Source: an uncultured Oscillospiraceae bacterium (GTDB lineage: Bacteria > Bacillota > Clostridia > Oscillospirales > Oscillospiraceae). Taken from it: a stretch of DNA of 16,139 nt. The notes beneath the pieces are model-generated. The model did no database searches, was not told the DNA's origin, and saw nothing but the letters and a program-made list of their open reading frames with translations. The stretch lies in NCBI GenBank assembly GCA_910584285.1, contig CAJTYK010000046.1:1-16139 (forward strand), in the 5' to 3' direction. Both the position numbers and the translations under genes were made by a program. This document shows, piece after piece, positions 14,599 through 16,139 of this stretch (within the stretch, counting starts at the first letter, position 1; the number at the start of each line of letters is the position of its first letter).

Positions 14599-15389
14599 AC
14601 AAAACCGAGCTGCTCAACAAATTCTCCAAAGACCCGGAGGAGCGCGTCGTCCTGGCCCGGGCCCTGGATCAGCTGGATCGGGCGGCCAACCGATCCATCC
14701 CCTGTGCCACCCAGTTCCTGTCCCCCGCCCAGCGGGCGGCGCTGGAGCCGCTCATCGCCGCCTGCGGTCACCCCAGCCACCTGTTCCACGGCGGCTTTAC
14801 GGGGGCGGAGCGCACTGTCTGCGTGTTCCTCCCCGACTGGCAAGAGCCCGAGGACTGGGAGCCGTCGGACGAACTGGCCGCCATTGAGTGCGCCTACCCG
14901 CCCACCGGGGCGGAACTCACCCATCGGGATCTCTTAGGCGGGCTGATGGGCATCGGCCTCACCCGAGAGAAGGTGGGAGACATTTTAGTGGGGGAGCAGG
15001 CCGCCCAGATCGTCTGCCTGAGGGACGCGGCCCCCATCATCCTCTCCCAGTTCGACCAGGCGGGACGGTATCGGCTGAAGCTGCGGGAAATCCCCCTGTC
15101 CGAGCTGGCCCCCGCCCCGGCAGAGGTGAAGCTGATCCACGACACCGTATCTACCCTGCGTCTGGACGCGGTGCTGGCTTCCGGCTTCTCCCTGGCCCGG
15201 GCCAAGGCGGCGGACGCCGTCACCGGGGGCCGTGTGGCCCTCAACCACCGGGAGTGCCTCAAGCCGGACAAGCTGGTGGAGCAGGGAGACGTGATCACCT
15301 GCCGGGGGCTGGGCAAGTGCGTACTGAAAACCGTGGGGGGCCAGTCCCGAAAGGGCCGGATTATCATTGAGATCGAGAGGTATCTGTAA
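14595..15389 (+). CDS. YlmH-like S4-domain RNA-binding protein
   Basis: This 264-residue protein has the YlmH/photosystem II S4-domain layout. A mixed N-terminal region (about 1-105) is followed by the conserved HRDLLGGLMGIGLTREKVGD (110-129) and DILVGEQAAQIV. The C-terminal S4 RNA-binding domain (about 187-245) has LRLDAVLASGFSLARAKAAD and GGRVALNHRECLKP. In Bacillus, YlmH is reported to act on stalled ribosomes and is encoded near cell-division genes; that neighbourhood is not seen here. The start overlaps the NUDIX stop (ATGA) and has AGGAG upstream, so translation is coupled. It also overlaps the next gene by one base. Confidence 0.88.
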   Translation: MNKTELLNKFSKDPEERVVLARALDQLDRAANRSIPCATQFLSPAQRAALEPLIAACGHPSHLFHGGFTGAERTVCVFLPDWQEPEDWEPSDELAAIECAYPPTGAELTHRDLLGGLMGIGLTREKVGDILVGEQAAQIVCLRDAAPIILSQFDQAGRYRLKLREIPLSELAPAPAEVKLIHDTVSTLRLDAVLASGFSLARAKAADAVTGGRVALNHRECLKPDKLVEQGDVITCRGLGKCVLKTVGGQSRKGRIIIEIERYL

Positions 15390-15595
15390 TGGAGCAGAAA
15401 AAAATCGACCGCATCAACCAGTTCGCCCGCCGGGTGAAGGCGGGGGAAACCCTGACCCCGGCGGAGCTGGCCGAGCGGGACGCCCTGCGCAAAGAGTATA
15501 TCGCCAGCGTGAAGACCAGCCTGATGGGCCAGCTGGAAAACACCTATCTGGTGGAGCCGGACGGCACGAAGCATAAGCTTCCCAAGCGAAAATGA
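15389..15595 (+). CDS. DUF896 (UPF0291) small protein
   Basis: This 68-residue protein matches the YnzC/DUF896 family. It has an N-terminal two-helix bundle (KKIDRINQFARRVKAGETLT, then PAELAERDALRKEYIASVK) and the conserved Leu-Glu-Asn-Thr-Tyr-Leu-Val-Glu-Pro-Asp-Gly C-terminal stretch, ending in basic residues. Bacillus homologues are about 77 residues; one is in an SOS-controlled locus, but the molecular function is unknown. The ATG overlaps the YlmH stop as TAATG. The 3' end overlaps an opposing reading frame by 52 bases. A small GGCGC/GCGCC hairpin follows (about 15602-15614) but has no T run. Confidence 0.9.
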   Translation: MEQKKIDRINQFARRVKAGETLTPAELAERDALRKEYIASVKTSLMGQLENTYLVEPDGTKHKLPKRK

Positions 15596-15903
15596 AGGGT
15601 GGCGCATGGCGCCGGCTGACCAGAGAACGGGAATTGAATCAGAACGGTGTCCCCGCATACCTTGGTGTCGGTCAAGTCTCGCTTGCACAGCGTGATTTTG
15701 TATTGCAGATACCCGGCCAGGGCATCCAGCAGGGCGTCTTTCATTGATTCTGGTGTGGGACAAAATGCTGCGCTTTCCAGCTCCCTATCATTGGCGCTCC
15801 ACTCCAGAATGACATATCCCCGGGAGGTCATGGTGATTTCGTACCTGATATCTTCGGTGAGATAGTCATTGAACCCTGATAAAACATTTTCAAACGTAAG
15901 CAT
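15544..15903 (-). CDS. Hypothetical protein, unrecognised, overlapping the DUF896 3' end
   Basis: About 120 residues from ATG 15903 (MLTFENVLSGFNDYL), with GGGAG 8 bases upstream. The body looks protein-like, with alternating strands and helices (YEITMTSRGYVILEWSANDR, ALLDALAGYLQYKITLCKRD), soluble and acidic, with no membrane segment. I do not recognise a family. A longer frame to TTG 15984 has no ribosome-binding site. The last 17 or so residues are antisense to the DUF896 coding end, so the original 3' end may have been lost or frameshifted. GC content is visibly lower than in neighbouring operons. It lies downstream of the GH3-like gene on the same strand. Confidence 0.5.
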   Translation of the reverse strand: MLTFENVLSGFNDYLTEDIRYEITMTSRGYVILEWSANDRELESAAFCPTPESMKDALLDALAGYLQYKITLCKRDLTDTKVCGDTVLIQFPFSGQPAPCATLHFRLGSLCFVPSGSTR

Positions 15904-15999
15904 TTCCAACTCTCCCTGTTCTGTTTTGAGATAGCTTATCACAGAACCCGGAGGATATCCAACACTTTTCCCAAACAGCAGCAACGGACGCTTACTGCT

Positions 16000-16139
16000 T
16001 TATGTCTTTTGAGTCTCTCCCTCGGGGAAAATGATCTTGTTGACGAAGAAGAAGATCACCATGGAGATGCCGCCGGTCATCTTAGCGATGGCCCGGAAGG
16101 GCATATTGTAGTTGAACAGCAGGTTCAGGTTGGGCTGGC
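16000..16139 (-). CDS. C-terminal end of a probable GH3-type glycoside hydrolase (partial)
   Basis: The gene runs in from the right edge; only the last 46 residues and TAA (16000-16002) are visible. PNLNLLFNYNMPFRAIAKMTGG resembles the C-terminus of clostridial family 3 beta-glucosidase-type proteins as I remember them. After MTGG the sequence turns unusually hydrophobic (ISMVIFFFVNKIIF) and ends in PEGETQKT. No catalytic residue lies in this piece, so the assignment rests on one motif and should be treated as provisional. Confidence 0.45.
   Translation of the reverse strand, partial: QPNLNLLFNYNMPFRAIAKMTGGISMVIFFFVNKIIFPEGETQKT

Noticed and set aside
15602..15614. GGCGC/GCGCC hairpin after DUF896 as a terminator
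   Set aside because: The stem is only 5 bp and no T run follows on either strand.
14894..15763. A minus-strand 289-codon open frame across YlmH and DUF896
   Set aside because: It is antisense to two well-supported overlapping genes and has an Arg/Ser/Pro-rich shadow composition.
1..16139. CRISPR array, tRNA or rRNA genes
   Set aside because: No regularly spaced repeats, tRNA cloverleaf with a T-loop, or rRNA-like sequence was seen on either strand by eye.

Overview
The window looks like chromosome of a high-GC Clostridia bacterium, probably an Oscillospiraceae-type gut anaerobe (Flavonifractor/Lawsonibacter/Oscillibacter neighbourhood). That assignment is an inference from GC-rich codon use, strong AGGAGG ribosome-binding sites, TTGACA-17-TATAAT promoters and the gene families present. 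It falls into two parts: a lower-GC, gene-poor mobile-element remnant (about 1-4000) and a densely packed, GC-rich core region (about 4030-16139).

Mobile-element remnant, 1-4000. It holds a tyrosine integrase that has lost its N-terminal half, an oriT-like run of hairpins, a MobC-like ribbon-helix-helix accessory protein, and a relaxase cut off after about 110 residues. The cut relaxase runs tail-to-tail into a hypothetical gene on the other strand whose 3' end is also missing. A stretch of about 570 bases with no convincing gene follows. After that come a small ribbon-helix-helix protein and a Uma2-type nuclease on the minus strand, facing a small coiled-coil gene on the plus strand across a symmetrical divergent promoter region. 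Two breakpoints (about 205 and 1540) show repeated deletion or recombination, so the element is unlikely to transfer itself.

Core region, minus strand, 4032-12288. A DUF342/FapA-like protein, a CheX-like phosphatase, a CheY-like receiver protein and an AAA+ ATPase with a TerB-like N-terminal region lie in one direction behind one strong promoter at 8261-8289. They form a probable signalling operon with no flagellar or chemoreceptor gene beside it, and are the best candidate here for a poorly described system. Upstream lie a TGS-domain nucleoside kinase, and then an AEC-family transporter followed by a YtvI/AI-2E-family membrane protein. That transporter pair ends in a strong terminator at 10083-10115.

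Core region, plus strand, 12427-15595. An ABC exporter, a NUDIX hydrolase, a YlmH-like S4 RNA-binding protein and a DUF896 protein form a tight operon (two of the junctions overlap). Its promoter shares its -35 box with the divergent AEC transporter promoter. The window ends with an unrecognised minus-strand gene that overlaps the DUF896 3' end, and with the C-terminus of what resembles a GH3 glycoside hydrolase.
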